From Microbacterium pumilum (GTDB lineage Bacteria; Actinomycetota; Actinomycetes; Actinomycetales; Microbacteriaceae): a stretch of DNA of 64,000 nt. A program made the position numbers and the translations under genes. This document shows, one piece after another, positions 1-9,168 of this stretch. The notes under the pieces are model-generated. The model worked only from the letters and a program-made list of their open reading frames with translations. It did no database searches and was not told the origin of the DNA. Position 1 is the stretch's first letter. Each line of letters opens with the position of its first letter. Location of the stretch: contig NZ_BAAAOH010000001.1 of assembly GCF_039530225.1 (NCBI RefSeq), forward strand, positions 3,906,001 through 3,970,000, read 5' to 3'.

Positions 1-1
1 C

Positions 2-454
2 CTCGTGGGATACGGCATCCTCGCCGCACGCCGTGCCTGGCGGCCGAACGGCAAGGGTCTGCAGACGGCAGACCCGGTGGACGGGTCGTTCCCTGCGCCT
101 GAGGCGACCGAACCCTCAGGACTGGCGACGAAGGCCGTGGCGCAGGCCCCGGCTGTCACGCAGACGCGGCTCGTCCCTGTGATGCTCACATGCCTCGCCC
201 TGACGTGGCTGAACCCGCACGTGTACCTCGACACCGTGTTCCTGCTCGGAACCGTCGCCAACTCGCACGGCGACCAGCGCTGGGTGTTCGCCGCCGGCGC
301 GGTCATCGCGAGCATCGTGTGGTTCTTCGGCCTCGCGTTCGGAGCGCGCTACCTGGGCCGCTGGCTCTCGACTCCCCGGGCATGGCGCATCCTCGACGCC
401 GTCATCGCCGTCGTCATGATCGTCATGGGAATCGGGCTCGTGCTGCCGCATTGA
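2..454 (+). CDS. LysE/ArgO-type amino-acid exporter, C-terminal part (cut by window start)
   Basis: The reading frame is open from the window edge, so only about the last 150 residues are present. Two strongly hydrophobic segments are visible: one starts at [20 protein letters not shown] and another lies in the tail ending [12 protein letters not shown]. The motif [13 protein letters not shown] is typical of the second half of LysE-superfamily exporters, which pump basic or other amino acids out across the inner membrane. A soluble loop of about 50 residues precedes these segments. The true start lies upstream of the window. The family call is good; the substrate cannot be read from this fragment. 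Confidence 0.8.
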   Translation, partial: LVGYGILAARRAWRPNGKGLQTADPVDGSFPAPEATEPSGLATKAVAQAPAVTQTRLVPVMLTCLALTWLNPHVYLDTVFLLGTVANSHGDQRWVFAAGAVIASIVWFFGLAFGARYLGRWLSTPRAWRILDAVIAVVMIVMGIGLVLPH

Positions 455-483
455 CCGCCTGCCGCGTGCTCACGGCGGCGCGT

Positions 484-837
484 TCAGCCTTCGATCTGCT
501 GCTTGCGGGAGGTGACGAGTGCGCGGATGAGATCGTCGGGCAGCGGGTCGGTCGGCTGGAATCGGATCGTGCCCTTGTCGAGCCCCGTGTTCGCAACTTC
601 CGTCACCGCGTCCGCGACCGCCGTGACCGCGGCGGGGCTGAACGGGTAGATGCCGATGTGCTTCTGCGTCCGCTTGACCGACAGCAGCGGCTTTCCGCGG
701 TACACGAGGGCCGGCATCCCGTATCCGAGGCCCTGCTCGGCCTCCGGCACCTCGTCGCGCGCGATCGCGTAGATGTGCGCGATCGCACCTCGGTCTGCCT
801 CGGCGAGCCCGGACAGATAGTCGTCGACGGTTCCCAT
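484..837 (-). CDS. DUF1801 / YdhG-like protein
   Basis: A 117-residue soluble protein starting MGTVDDYLSGL. The core YGMPALVYRGKPLLSVKRTQKHIGIYPF matches the DUF1801 (YdhG, iron-chaperone-like) fold, in which a G-MP-(F/Y) turn is followed by a K-HIG-YP strand. The tail KGTIRFQPTDPLPDDLIRALV is also characteristic. The length is normal for the family. It is divergent from the acylphosphatase gene with 60 bases between the starts. Biochemical function is unknown; homologues have been linked to iron handling, but nothing here supports that directly. A second DUF1801 protein lies at 56383-56823. Confidence 0.8.
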   Translation of the reverse strand: MGTVDDYLSGLAEADRGAIAHIYAIARDEVPEAEQGLGYGMPALVYRGKPLLSVKRTQKHIGIYPFSPAAVTAVADAVTEVANTGLDKGTIRFQPTDPLPDDLIRALVTSRKQQIEG

Positions 838-897
838 GCCGACATCCTGTCACCGCGGTCGTACCGCTCGACACCCCGGAGGCGGCACGATGGAGGC

Positions 898-1173
898 ATG
901 CGCCGCGTGCACGTGACCGTCTCAGGCGACGTCCAGGGTGTCGGCTATCGGTACACGATGCGTCTCGTCGCCCGCGAGGTCGGTGTCGCGGGCTGGGTGC
1001 GCAATCGCCGTGACCTCACCGTCGAAGCAGAGATCGAGGGCACCGATGAGCAGGTCGACGAGGTGCTCGCGTGGATGGCGGAAGGGCCTCCCGGCTCACG
1101 GGTGGCAGCGGCGACGGTGACGGATGCCGCGCCCACCGGCGCGCGCGGGTTCGAGGTGCGGAACACGGCCTGA
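898..1173 (+). CDS. acyP: acylphosphatase
   Basis: A complete 91-residue protein of the usual size. It hydrolyses the acyl-phosphate bond of small carboxyl-phosphates in the cytoplasm. The signature GDVQGVGYRYT (residues 10-20) holds the phosphate-binding Arg18, and GWVRN ends in the catalytic Asn36. The ATG at 898 was chosen because it places the first beta strand (MRRVHVTVSG) directly before the signature; the longer open frame upstream is non-coding in character. It is followed 26 bases later by the convergent nitronate monooxygenase gene. Confidence 0.95.
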   Translation: MRRVHVTVSGDVQGVGYRYTMRLVAREVGVAGWVRNRRDLTVEAEIEGTDEQVDEVLAWMAEGPPGSRVAAATVTDAAPTGARGFEVRNTA

Positions 1174-1199
1174 TCCTCCGCACCCGTCGGCGGGGTGGA

Positions 1200-2246
1200 T
1201 CAGTGAGGGAGGCCCAGCTGCAGCTCTCGGTAGACCTCGTGCGCGTCGTCGTGGGTCGCGAGCGCGGCGGACTGCCCCGCCCACAGCGAGAGCAGCTCGC
1301 CGTCGTCCCTCCGCGCGGCTTCGGCTCGGAACATCCCGGTGAGCCAGTTCTGGGCCGGAAACGGTGCGATGAGGCCGCTCGCCTCTATCGTCCGCATCGC
1401 GCGGTTCGGGATGCCGCGGGCCATGCGCCCGCTCATCGCCCGTGTCAGCACGGTGCCGGTGTCGACCGCCGCGGCGATGGCGTGGCGGTGCGCGTCCGGC
1501 ACGACCGACTGACGGGTTCGGAGGAACGCCGTGCCCACCTGGACGCCGGACGCGCCGAGCGCGAGTGCCGCCGCGACCCCGCGCCGGTCTGCGATCCCGC
1601 CTGCGGCGATCACCGGTGCACGAACGGCATCGACCACCTGCGGCACGAGCGAGAAAGCGCCGACGAGCGACCGCTCCGCAGCATCCAGGAATGACACCCG
1701 ATGGCCGGCCGCCTCGGCGCCGCTCGCGACGATGGCGTCGACCCCGGCCTCGTCCAGAGCCACGGCTTCGGCGACGGTCGTGGCGGTGCCGACGACCAGG
1801 ATGCCCCGGTCGTGAGCCTCGGCGATCACGGCGGCCGGAGGCACGCCGAATACGACGCTCAGCACAGCCGGTGCGGCGGTCATGACGGCGCTCAGCTGCT
1901 CGTCGATTGCCGGCAGGAACGCATCGGGCGGCTCCGGCGCCGAGACACCCGCCGCCGTGTACAGCGGGGCGAGCGCATCGAAGTACGGCGCGAGGTCGAC
2001 GTCTGCCGGCACCACCTCGTCGCCCGTCGGAAGCCAGAGGTTCACCGCGAATGGTCTCGGCGTGCGGGCGCGAAGGGCCGTGATCGTCTTGTGGATGCGC
2101 TCTCCGCTGTAGCCGTAGAGACCGTATGACCCGAGTCCGCCGGCCTCGCTGACGAGGGCGGTGAGCTCGAGCGACGAGGCTCCGCCGAATGGTCCGAGCA
2201 CGATCGGCTCGGAGATGCCCAGCAGGTGCTCGAGTCGTCCGGTCAT
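1200..2246 (-). CDS. nitronate monooxygenase / 2-nitropropane dioxygenase family
   Basis: A 348-residue FMN-dependent TIM-barrel protein. The N-terminal strand LGISEPIVLGPFGGASS, the central ASGAEAAGHR with the conserved His, and the phosphate-binding segment AAGGIADRRGVAAALALGAS followed by GVQVGTAFL are all hallmarks of the NMO family. These enzymes oxidise alkyl nitronates such as propionate-3-nitronate to carbonyl compounds and nitrite. The start ATG follows a GGAG-type ribosome site. It lies downstream of the acyl-CoA dehydrogenase gene on the same strand (88-base gap) and may be co-transcribed with it. Some family members are enoyl reductases, so the substrate is uncertain. Confidence 0.85.
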   Translation of the reverse strand: MTGRLEHLLGISEPIVLGPFGGASSLELTALVSEAGGLGSYGLYGYSGERIHKTITALRARTPRPFAVNLWLPTGDEVVPADVDLAPYFDALAPLYTAAGVSAPEPPDAFLPAIDEQLSAVMTAAPAVLSVVFGVPPAAVIAEAHDRGILVVGTATTVAEAVALDEAGVDAIVASGAEAAGHRVSFLDAAERSLVGAFSLVPQVVDAVRAPVIAAGGIADRRGVAAALALGASGVQVGTAFLRTRQSVVPDAHRHAIAAAVDTGTVLTRAMSGRMARGIPNRAMRTIEASGLIAPFPAQNWLTGMFRAEAARRDDGELLSLWAGQSAALATHDDAHEVYRELQLGLPH

Positions 2247-2334
2247 GGAATTCCCTCCGTCGACAGGATGCCTCGACGCTACTCGCCGAAGGTCGCGTCC
2301 GCTCGGCCCGCGGACCGCCCAGCCCGCGGTGCCG

Positions 2335-3474
2335 TCAGTCCGCTGACACTCCCAGCGCGTCCTTGCCCGCGGCGAGCAGCGTCGCTTCCGGCGTCAGCGG
2401 GTGGAAGGCCGCTGCCCGGATGTCGCGATAGCAGCGCTCGATGATCGACCCCTTGAAGAACGCGCCGCCGCCGGCGACCTGCATCGCGAGATCGCACACC
2501 TCGACCCCGGCACGCGCAACCTCGGCCTTGGCTGCCATGACGGCCAGGAAGCCCTCGTACGACGGTGTCGGATCATCTCCGAGGATTGTCAGCGCACCGT
2601 CCAGAGCCCACGATGCCACCCGCAGTTTGTTGCGCATCAGACCGATCGTCCGCTGCGCTGATGGGTCGTCGGGATGCCGCGCCGCGGCCTTCAGGGCCTC
2701 CGCGTAGGCGGCTTCGGCCACTCCGAGGTAGGCGCCGGAGATGATCGAGAAGCCGATGCTCGCGATCACCTGAAGCGGCGGATCGATGACCCCGTATGGT
2801 CGGTCGGCGAGCACACGCTCCTGCGGCACGAAGACGTCCGTCAGCACGACATCGTCACTCGCCGTGCCGCGCATACCCAAGACGTCCCAGTTGTCGGCGA
2901 CCGAGACACCCTCTGCCGCGAGCGGGACGGCCATGTTCAGCACGCGCATTCCGCGGTCCGGGTCGGAGAAGGGGAACATCGTCGACATCACCGTGCCGCC
3001 CGTGGACTGGCTGACGAAGCGCTTCCTGCCGCTGACGCGGTAACCGCCGTCGACGGCGATCGCCTCTCCGGCAGGGTGGGTGAAGTCGCCTCCGCCGGTG
3101 GAGACGAGCACGATCTGCTCGTCAGCGATGCGGCGCAGCGTCGCCTCGGCCCCCGGCATCCCTCGCCGATATCGCCACGCGGTGAAGCACGTGACGTGCT
3201 GATGCATGGCACTGGCGAGCGCGGTCGCTCCGCAGTAGTGGCCGAGCGTCCGCTGCAGGCCGGCCAACTCGCGGATCGTGGCACCGTCGCCACCGAGCTC
3301 CAGCGGGACGGCAGCCTTGAGAAGACCGGCGTCCCGGAGGGCGTCGTATGCCTCGCTGACGAATGTGCCGTCGCGATCATGGCGGTGGGCGTTCACCGCC
3401 AAGACCGGCCCGATTTCATTCGCGCGGTCGTCGAAGGTGGATGTGTCGGTCGAGATGATGTCGATGGTGGTCAT
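2335..3474 (-). CDS. acyl-CoA dehydrogenase family flavoprotein
   Basis: A 379-residue protein with the acyl-CoA dehydrogenase fold: helical N-terminus (ANEIGPVLAVNAHRHDRDG), central beta domain (SGRKRFVSQSTGG, VADNWDVLGMRGTASDDVVL) and helical C-terminus (AMQVAGGGAFFKGSIIERCYRD). The GMRGTASDDV segment is the usual substrate/FAD-loop signature. I place the start at the ATG of MTTIDIIST (3474) because the upstream open frame reads low-complexity Arg/Pro and has no homology. Relatives include DszC-like monooxygenases as well as true dehydrogenases, so the reaction is open. It is divergent from the HxlR regulator at 3582, a likely controller. Confidence 0.85.
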   Translation of the reverse strand: MTTIDIISTDTSTFDDRANEIGPVLAVNAHRHDRDGTFVSEAYDALRDAGLLKAAVPLELGGDGATIRELAGLQRTLGHYCGATALASAMHQHVTCFTAWRYRRGMPGAEATLRRIADEQIVLVSTGGGDFTHPAGEAIAVDGGYRVSGRKRFVSQSTGGTVMSTMFPFSDPDRGMRVLNMAVPLAAEGVSVADNWDVLGMRGTASDDVVLTDVFVPQERVLADRPYGVIDPPLQVIASIGFSIISGAYLGVAEAAYAEALKAAARHPDDPSAQRTIGLMRNKLRVASWALDGALTILGDDPTPSYEGFLAVMAAKAEVARAGVEVCDLAMQVAGGGAFFKGSIIERCYRDIRAAAFHPLTPEATLLAAGKDALGVSAD

Positions 3475-3581
3475 GGAGCCAGCATCCGCTCGCCGGTCCG
3501 TGCGCTCCAGTTCACGATCGAGACCTGGCTGGTCCACATTCGGGACTACCCTCGCACCGCCGGCAGGGGGACCATGGACGC

Positions 3582-4298
3582 ATGGCGGATTACGGACGCT
3601 ACTGCCCTGTGGCAATGGCCAGCGAAGTCATGGCCGATCGGTGGACGCCACTGATCGTCCGCGAGCTCGTGCTCGGAAACACGCGATTCAACGACATCGC
3701 GCGTGCACTGCCGGGCATATCCAGGTCCCTGCTCGTCCAGCGCCTGCGGCACCTCGAGCGGAACGGAGTGCTCGAGACGTGGCCATCGCCTACCGGCCAC
3801 GGCAGCGAGTACCACCTCACTCCTGCCGGGCGCGACCTCGAGCGGGTCATCGACAGCCTCGCACGATGGGCGATCGAATGGCTCTTCGACGACATGGAGC
3901 CGCACCGGGTGGAACCGACCACCCTCATGTGGTGGATGCATCGTCGTGTCGACCCCGAGCGCTTCCCCCCGCATCGGACGGTGATCGAGTGGCGCCACAC
4001 CGCTCCTGACCCGGAGACGATCTGGTTCGTGCTGGAACACGGCGCGGTGTCGGTATGCACCCAGCATCCGGGGTTCGACGTCGATATCGTCGTGTCGATG
4101 GCGACCGCGGATCTCGCCGACGTGTTTCAGGGCTACCGCCTCTGGCGGGAGGCTGTCGACAGCGGGGACATCTCCGTCATCGGCTCCCCGCGACTGGTCG
4201 CCGCGCTGCCGAGCTGGTTCGCGTGGAGCCCGTGGCTGGACATCACCCACGCGCGCTCGATCCGGCCGGCGAACGAGCCCCGCACGCTCGCCGGATGA
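3582..4298 (+). CDS. HxlR-family winged-helix transcriptional regulator
   Basis: A 238-residue protein whose first ~100 residues are a HxlR/MarR-like winged helix. YGRYCPVAMASEVMADRWTPLIVREL with a cysteine at position 8 is the usual HxlR opening, followed by FNDIARALPGISRSLLVQRLRHLERNGVLE (recognition helix) and the wing YHLTPAGRDL. About 130 extra C-terminal residues, rich in Trp and acidic residues, form a second domain, as in longer HxlR members with a sterol-carrier-like domain. It is divergent from the acyl-CoA dehydrogenase with 107 bases between starts, so that enzyme is the natural target. A strong bidirectional terminator follows at once. Confidence 0.88.
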   Translation: MADYGRYCPVAMASEVMADRWTPLIVRELVLGNTRFNDIARALPGISRSLLVQRLRHLERNGVLETWPSPTGHGSEYHLTPAGRDLERVIDSLARWAIEWLFDDMEPHRVEPTTLMWWMHRRVDPERFPPHRTVIEWRHTAPDPETIWFVLEHGAVSVCTQHPGFDVDIVVSMATADLADVFQGYRLWREAVDSGDISVIGSPRLVAALPSWFAWSPWLDITHARSIRPANEPRTLAG

Positions 4299-4332
4299 CG
4301 AAAGCCCCCGCCCTTGCGGGCGGGGGCTTTCG
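4299..4332. terminator. bidirectional intrinsic terminator between the HxlR gene and rplA
   Basis: A perfect 15-bp inverted repeat (arms 4299-4313 and 4318-4332) with a 4-base TTGC loop. The stem core is GC-rich and its ends are AAA/TTT, so it reads as a terminator on both strands. It begins directly after the HxlR stop codon and lies 42 bases beyond the rplA stop, so it can serve both converging units. Confidence 0.93.
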
Positions 4333-4374
4333 GTCCTGAGGCTCGATCCGCGGCAGAGCCGCGACACCGGAGCC

Positions 4375-5064
4375 TTACAGCGAGTTGACGTCCAGCGGGA
4401 TGCCGGGGCCGAACGTGGTCGACACCGCACCCTTCTGGATGTAACGGCCCTTCGAGCTGGACGGCTTGAGGCGGATGATCTCCTCGAGCGCGGCCTTCAG
4501 GTTCTCATCGAGCTGATCCTCCGAGAACGACGCCTTGCCCACGACGAAATGCACGTTGGCGTGCTTGTCGACGCGGAACTCGATCTTTCCGCCCTTGATC
4601 TCCTCGACGGCCTTGGCCGGGTTGGGGGTCACGGTGCCGGTCTTCGGGTTCGGCATCAGGCCGCGGGGGCCGAGCACCTTGCCGAGTCGACCGACCTGGC
4701 CCATGAGCTCAGGGGTCGAGACGGCTGCGTCGAAGTTCGTCCAGCCGTCGGCGACACGCTGGATGAGCTCGGCGCCGCCGACCTCATCCGCACCGGCGGC
4801 GATCGCGGCCTCGGCGGCCGGACCCGTCGCGAACACGATGACGCGGGCGGTCTTGCCCGTGCCGTGGGGAAGGATGACGGTGCCGCGCACCATCTGGTCG
4901 GCCTTGCGAGGATCGACGGCGAGCTTGAGCGCGACCTCGACGGTCGAGTCGAACTTCGCCGACCCGGTCTGCTTCGCCAGCGCGACGGCCTCGGTGGGCG
5001 TGTAGAACCTGTCAGCCGCGATCTTCGCGGCGGCGGCCTGGTAGGCCTTGGACTTCGTAGCCAT
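4375..5064 (-). CDS. rplA: 50S ribosomal protein L1
   Basis: A 229-residue protein, full length for bacterial L1. Recognisable segments are the N-terminal [20 protein letters not shown], the L1 signature region [24 protein letters not shown], and the C-terminal [27 protein letters not shown]. It binds 23S rRNA in the L1 stalk and in many bacteria autoregulates the L11-L1 operon. It lies 14 bases downstream of rplK, forming the standard rplK-rplA pair. Confidence 0.99.
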   Translation of the reverse strand: MATKSKAYQAAAAKIAADRFYTPTEAVALAKQTGSAKFDSTVEVALKLAVDPRKADQMVRGTVILPHGTGKTARVIVFATGPAAEAAIAAGADEVGGAELIQRVADGWTNFDAAVSTPELMGQVGRLGKVLGPRGLMPNPKTGTVTPNPAKAVEEIKGGKIEFRVDKHANVHFVVGKASFSEDQLDENLKAALEEIIRLKPSSSKGRYIQKGAVSTTFGPGIPLDVNSL

Positions 5065-5078
5065 TGTCGTTATTCCCC

Positions 5079-5510
5079 TCAGTCCTCAACCGTGATGCCC
5101 ATGGAACGGGCGGTGCCGGCGATGATCTTCGAGGCGGCCTCGATGTCGTTCGCGTTCAGGTCCGGCTGCTTCGTCTCGGCGATCTGGCGCACCTGGTCCT
5201 TGGTGAGCTTGCCCACCTTGGTGGTGTGCGGGGTCGACGATCCCTTGCCGACGCCTGCCGCCTTCTTGATGAGCTCCGCCGCAGGCGGGGTCTTCAGGAT
5301 GAAGGTGAAGCTGCGGTCCTCGTAGACGGTGATCTCCACGGGGATGACGTTGCCGCGCTGCGATTCGGTCGCTGCGTTGTACGCCTTGCAGAACTCCATG
5401 ATGTTGACGCCATGCTGACCGAGCGCGGGCCCGATCGGCGGCGCCGGGTTGGCGGCGCCGGCGTTGATCTGGAGCTTGATCAGGCCGGTCACCCTCTTCT
5501 TCGGTGCCAT
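5079..5510 (-). CDS. rplK: 50S ribosomal protein L11
   Basis: A 143-residue protein of standard length. The N-terminal domain [42 protein letters not shown] and the C-terminal rRNA-binding domain ([21 protein letters not shown], then [10 protein letters not shown]) are clear. L11 forms the base of the L7/L12 stalk with 23S rRNA and is needed for stringent-response signalling. In most bacteria nusG lies directly upstream; here nusG starts its coding end 4.5 kb away, with an unrelated acyl-metabolism cassette between them. Confidence 0.99.
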   Translation of the reverse strand: MAPKKRVTGLIKLQINAGAANPAPPIGPALGQHGVNIMEFCKAYNAATESQRGNVIPVEITVYEDRSFTFILKTPPAAELIKKAAGVGKGSSTPHTTKVGKLTKDQVRQIAETKQPDLNANDIEAASKIIAGTARSMGITVED

Positions 5511-5534
5511 TTCCTCTTCCTTTCAGCGAACGAG

Positions 5535-5553
5535 CACTTCGACAGGCTCGGTG
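5535..5553 (+). repeat. copy 1 of a dispersed 19-base repeat (rplK leader)
   Basis: A diverged copy of the motif CCCTTCGACAGGCTCAGGG, here CACTTCGACAGGCTCGGTG. It lies 25 bases upstream of rplK, in the 138-base leader between the cassette and rplK. Other copies are at 16997, 24111, 25634 and 27167. Confidence 0.6.
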
Positions 5554-5648
5554 ACCTGTTGCAGCGATCGTTCTCCCGCTGGTCCGGCATCTCCGGAGAG
5601 CGGTGAGTCCGCACGCGCGAAGGCGCGCACAAACCGGTCCAGTCTACC

Positions 5649-7124
5649 TCATCGCGTCACAGGAGCCGTCCGCTCGTACAGACTCCTGCGGAGGCCCGGC
5701 TTGTCGATCTTGCCGACGGGATTCTTCGGGATCTCTGCGACGAGAATGATCCGCGCGGGTCGTTTGAAGGCGGCAAGGAACTGGGCCACGTGGTGCGACA
5801 GGTCGCTCGTGGACACGTCCGCGCCGTCGCGTATCACCACGAACGCCACCGGCACCTCGCCGAACACGTCATGCGGTCCTCCGACGACGGCGACCTCGTG
5901 CACGTCCGGGTGGGAGTAGAACGCGTTCTCGATCTCCTTGGGGTAGACGTTCTCGCCGCCGCGGATGATCATGTCCTTGATCCGATCGACGATCTGCAGA
6001 TATCCATCCTCGTCGAACCGGCCGATATCGCCGGTGTGCAGCCATCCGTCCACGACCGTGCGGGCGGTGTCGTCGGGGCGTCCGAGGTAGCCCGCCATGA
6101 CGACGGGCCCCGCGATGACGACCTCGCCGCGCTCGCCCACAGGCACGGGATCGCCCGCTTCGTCGACCACCTCGACCCGCTGTCCCGGCAGCGGGAGACC
6201 GACCGTCCCCGGCTTGCGCAACCCCCGCAGCGGATTGATGGTCGAGGCCGTCGTCGTCTCGGACAGCCCGTACCCCTCGACGAGTGCGACAGAGAACCGG
6301 TCCTCGAATCGGCGGATCGCCTCGGCCGGCATCGGGGCCGCGCCGCACACCGCGAACCGCAGCGACGACGTGTCGGGGTGGACGTCATCCGCCAGGGTGT
6401 TGAGTATGGCGTAGATCGCCGGCACCGCCGAGAAGAAGGTGGGACGGAACCGCTCGACGTCCGCGAAGAACCGGTCCTTGGTGAATCGACCGGCGATCGT
6501 GACCTGACCACCGGCACGCAGCGGCGAGAGCGTTCCGAGCACGATGCCGTTCGCGTGGAACAAGGGGAGCACCAGCAGACTGTGATCGCGCTCGTCCAAC
6601 TCGAACCATTCGATGAACGACGAGGTCATCGCGTCCAGGTTGCCGTGCGTGAGCATCACGCCTTTGGGGCTGCCGGTCGTGCCGCTGGTATAGATGAGCA
6701 GGGCCAGATCATCGGCGCCGAGCCCGTCCATGACCGACGCCGCGCTCGGCGCGGCGGCGTGTATCGCGCCGAGAGTGAGCGTCGGCACATCGGCATCGTC
6801 GAGCTCGGTCTCGGCGACGATGAGCTTCGCCGACGCATCCGTCAGCTGATACGACACCTCCGCGGATCCCAGAACCGGATTGATCGGTGTGACGACGGCA
6901 CCGATCCGCCACGCCGCGAGCAGAACCAGGATGAGATCCACGCGATTGGGCAGGAGGACGGCGACCACATCGCCGCGCCCGATCCCGCGATCGGTGAGCG
7001 CCCCGGCCACCTGTCGCACCGCGGCGAGAAGCCCGGCGTTGGTCAGCTCGACCGCGTCGTCGCGGATCGCAGGCGCCGCGGGCGCGCGCTCGGCCCGCGC
7101 ATCGGGAAGTGTCGAGAAGTGCAT
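5649..7124 (-). CDS. AMP-forming acyl-CoA synthetase / ligase
   Basis: A 491-residue ANL-superfamily adenylating enzyme that activates a carboxylic acid as acyl-AMP and then acyl-CoA. The P-loop motif YTSGTTGSPKG is at residues 145-155, the A5-type motif EGYGLSETTT follows, then WLHTGDIGRFDEDGYLQIVDRIKDMIIRGGENVYP and the C-terminal catalytic-lysine segment KNPVGKIDKPGLRR. The start at 7124 is preceded by a GGAG ribosome site; the open frame continues upstream only as low-complexity sequence. It is the last gene of the cassette with the saccharopine-dehydrogenase-like gene and the SDR. The substrate, short to long chain or aromatic acid, is not readable. Confidence 0.9.
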   Translation of the reverse strand: MHFSTLPDARAERAPAAPAIRDDAVELTNAGLLAAVRQVAGALTDRGIGRGDVVAVLLPNRVDLILVLLAAWRIGAVVTPINPVLGSAEVSYQLTDASAKLIVAETELDDADVPTLTLGAIHAAAPSAASVMDGLGADDLALLIYTSGTTGSPKGVMLTHGNLDAMTSSFIEWFELDERDHSLLVLPLFHANGIVLGTLSPLRAGGQVTIAGRFTKDRFFADVERFRPTFFSAVPAIYAILNTLADDVHPDTSSLRFAVCGAAPMPAEAIRRFEDRFSVALVEGYGLSETTTASTINPLRGLRKPGTVGLPLPGQRVEVVDEAGDPVPVGERGEVVIAGPVVMAGYLGRPDDTARTVVDGWLHTGDIGRFDEDGYLQIVDRIKDMIIRGGENVYPKEIENAFYSHPDVHEVAVVGGPHDVFGEVPVAFVVIRDGADVSTSDLSHHVAQFLAAFKRPARIILVAEIPKNPVGKIDKPGLRRSLYERTAPVTR

Positions 7125-7183
7125 GTGGATCTCCGTGGGAGAGAGGGATGCCGCCCGCTGGGGACGAGCGGCATCCCGAACCT

Positions 7184-8302
7184 TCAGACGCGTGTGATGA
7201 CCGGCGCCGAGACGAGCCCGAACCCGCGCAATTGCCCGAGCAGCTCGTAGTGCCCGAACGCCTGGCAGCCTGACGCGAAGCCCACCCGGTGGGGAGCCTG
7301 CTGGACCAGCGAATAGGCCGCGAACGCCTGAAGGAGTCCTGTCTGCTTGTAGTTGCTGTTGCCGTGGATCACAACATGCGATCGCCCGAGCGGGCCGGAC
7401 GCGTGCACGGAATCCACCGATCGGTTGAGCCGCGGGTTCTCGCGCGGAGGCATGTCCGCCTGAAGCGAGGCCGCGATGTCGCCGAGGGCCTTCTCCTGAG
7501 CCTCCGGATCGAGAGGTCGCAGCTGCTCCTCGAACATCTGCACGGTCTGACCCACACCCTCCATCACCGCCCGATTGAGCACGCCGCCGATCGAGCGGAC
7601 GCTGCTGACGCGCGGGTCGTTCTGGAACCAGATCGGGTGCGACATCCCACCCCACGGCACGGCGATCGCCAGCTCGTGGTAACCGGGCACCGGCACGTCG
7701 AAGGCCGCGGAGTGGTCCCACTCCACGAGCTGGTTCTGCTCGAGGTAGTACCAGTGCGCCTTGAGGATCGTGAAGATCGTCTGCATCGAAGCGTAGGTCG
7801 GCAGACCCTTCCACAGCACAAGGATGTCTAGGGTGTCGTATCCGCCCGGCTCCAGCGCGATGTTGGCCGCGATCTCGCTGACGGTGAACATGTGCGCGAT
7901 GCCGGGTGAGAGCAGCAGCCCCGCCGCGGCGAACTCGTCGCCCCACGTCTCCCGTGCGTGCATCACCCAGTCCTGCTCGCCCGTGGTGTCGGTGTAGTGC
8001 GCGCCGATCTTGAGCGCCGCCTGGACGACTTCCGGACCGAACTTGATGAACGGGCCGGCGGTGTTGCAGATCACCTTCGCGCCGTCGAAGGCGTCGGCGA
8101 GCGCATCTGCATCATTCTCCGCCGCGACGATCTCGTAGTCCGCGGTTTCGATGCCGGGGATCTTCTCCACCACGGCGCGAACGCGGTCGGCATCGCGACC
8201 GGCAGCCACGAACGGGACGCTCAGTTCGCGGAGGTACTCGCAGATCAGGCGCCCGGTGTATCCGCTGACGCCGTAGACGACGACCGGCTTGTCTGTGCTC
8301 AC
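7184..8302 (-). CDS. saccharopine-dehydrogenase-like NAD(P)-binding protein (possible trans-acting reductase)
   Basis: A 372-residue protein with an N-terminal Rossmann motif VVYGVSGYTGRLICEYL, followed by the family segment VICNTAGPFIKFGPEVVQAALKIGAHYTDTTGEQ. These belong to the saccharopine dehydrogenase NADP-binding family, whose actinobacterial members include trans-acting enoyl reductases. Lysine biosynthesis is unlikely given the neighbours: it lies 10 bases from the SDR stop and 59 bases before the acyl-CoA ligase start, so a reductive step on an acyl or ketone substrate fits better. That role is inference. Confidence 0.8.
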   Translation of the reverse strand: MSTDKPVVVYGVSGYTGRLICEYLRELSVPFVAAGRDADRVRAVVEKIPGIETADYEIVAAENDADALADAFDGAKVICNTAGPFIKFGPEVVQAALKIGAHYTDTTGEQDWVMHARETWGDEFAAAGLLLSPGIAHMFTVSEIAANIALEPGGYDTLDILVLWKGLPTYASMQTIFTILKAHWYYLEQNQLVEWDHSAAFDVPVPGYHELAIAVPWGGMSHPIWFQNDPRVSSVRSIGGVLNRAVMEGVGQTVQMFEEQLRPLDPEAQEKALGDIAASLQADMPPRENPRLNRSVDSVHASGPLGRSHVVIHGNSNYKQTGLLQAFAAYSLVQQAPHRVGFASGCQAFGHYELLGQLRGFGLVSAPVITRV

Positions 8303-8312
8303 GGTCGTCCTC

Positions 8313-9113
8313 TCACATTCCCATTGCGCCGTCGATGGACAGCGTCACTCCGTTGATGAACGCGGCATCCTCCGAGAGGAGGAACGCGACGCCGTTCGCG
8401 ATGTCGTCCTCGGTCGCGAGTCGTCCGGACGGGGTCAGCGCCACCACGGCGCCGACGGCTTCATCGACCGACGGGAACAGACCCAGCCGCTCCATGTCCA
8501 CCGCGAGCTGGGCCCCCATCGCGTTCGGAACGAGGCCCGGACAGACCGTGTTCACCCGAACGCCATAGCCCAGTCGCCCTGATTCTGCCGCCGCGACCTT
8601 GGTGAGCCGGTCGACGGCGGACTTGGATGCCGAGTACGCGGCGATCCCCGGGAAGCCGATGGTCGCGGCCACCGACGCGATGTTGACGATCGCACCGCCC
8701 GATCCGGCGGCACCACCTGGGCGCATGGCGCGGAAGGCGTGCTTGATGCCGAGCGCGGTGCCGAGCACGTTGACCTCGAGGATCTTGCGGACCGAATCGG
8801 GGTTCAGGTCGACGAACAGGTCGGAGATCTCGATGCCGGCGTTGTTCACCACGCCGGAGAGTCCGCCGAGCGCCTCCACCGCCTCGGCGCTCGCGCGCTC
8901 CCACGAGGCGTCATCCGTGACGTCCAGTGCGACGAACACCGCCGTCCGACCGTCCTGCGCGAGTGCCGCGACCGCGTCCGCGCCGGACTGTTCATCGATG
9001 TCGGCGATCGCGACCGCGCCGCCTGCCGCGAGGATGGCGCCGGCAGTTCGCAAGCCGAGCCCCTTCGCTCCTCCGGTGACGAGCACTCGGGCTCCCGTCA
9101 GATCTGAGGTCAT
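8313..9113 (-). CDS. short-chain dehydrogenase/reductase (classical SDR)
   Basis: A 266-residue classical SDR. The cofactor motif TGGAKGLG is at residues 13-20, NNAG at 90-93, and the catalytic set is Ser147, Tyr160 and Lys164 (AAYSASK). Asp38 and Asp40 after the second strand (IADID) suggest NAD(H) preference. The start ATG at 9113 has the ribosome site TTTGGAG; the frame upstream is non-coding. It is the first gene of the cassette and divergent from the TetR regulator, with the candidate operator 9169-9204 between them. The substrate is unknown; oxidation of a hydroxyacyl or alcohol intermediate is plausible. Confidence 0.9.
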   Translation of the reverse strand: MTSDLTGARVLVTGGAKGLGLRTAGAILAAGGAVAIADIDEQSGADAVAALAQDGRTAVFVALDVTDDASWERASAEAVEALGGLSGVVNNAGIEISDLFVDLNPDSVRKILEVNVLGTALGIKHAFRAMRPGGAAGSGGAIVNIASVAATIGFPGIAAYSASKSAVDRLTKVAAAESGRLGYGVRVNTVCPGLVPNAMGAQLAVDMERLGLFPSVDEAVGAVVALTPSGRLATEDDIANGVAFLLSEDAAFINGVTLSIDGAMGM

Positions 9114-9168
9114 GACCGCTCCAAATTCTTTCTCCGTCGAAAGTGGTGGCTTCAGCACACCAGAAAAC

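Noticed and set aside
5511..5648. L1-binding autoregulatory leader of rplK
   Set aside because: I could not identify a convincing match to the L1 rRNA target fold in these 138 bases.
5649..7946. A single 765-residue protein covering the acyl-CoA ligase and part of the upstream gene
   Set aside because: The first 274 codons lie in a shifted frame of the saccharopine-dehydrogenase-like gene and are compositionally abnormal; ATG 7124 has a ribosome site and gives a normal ligase length.
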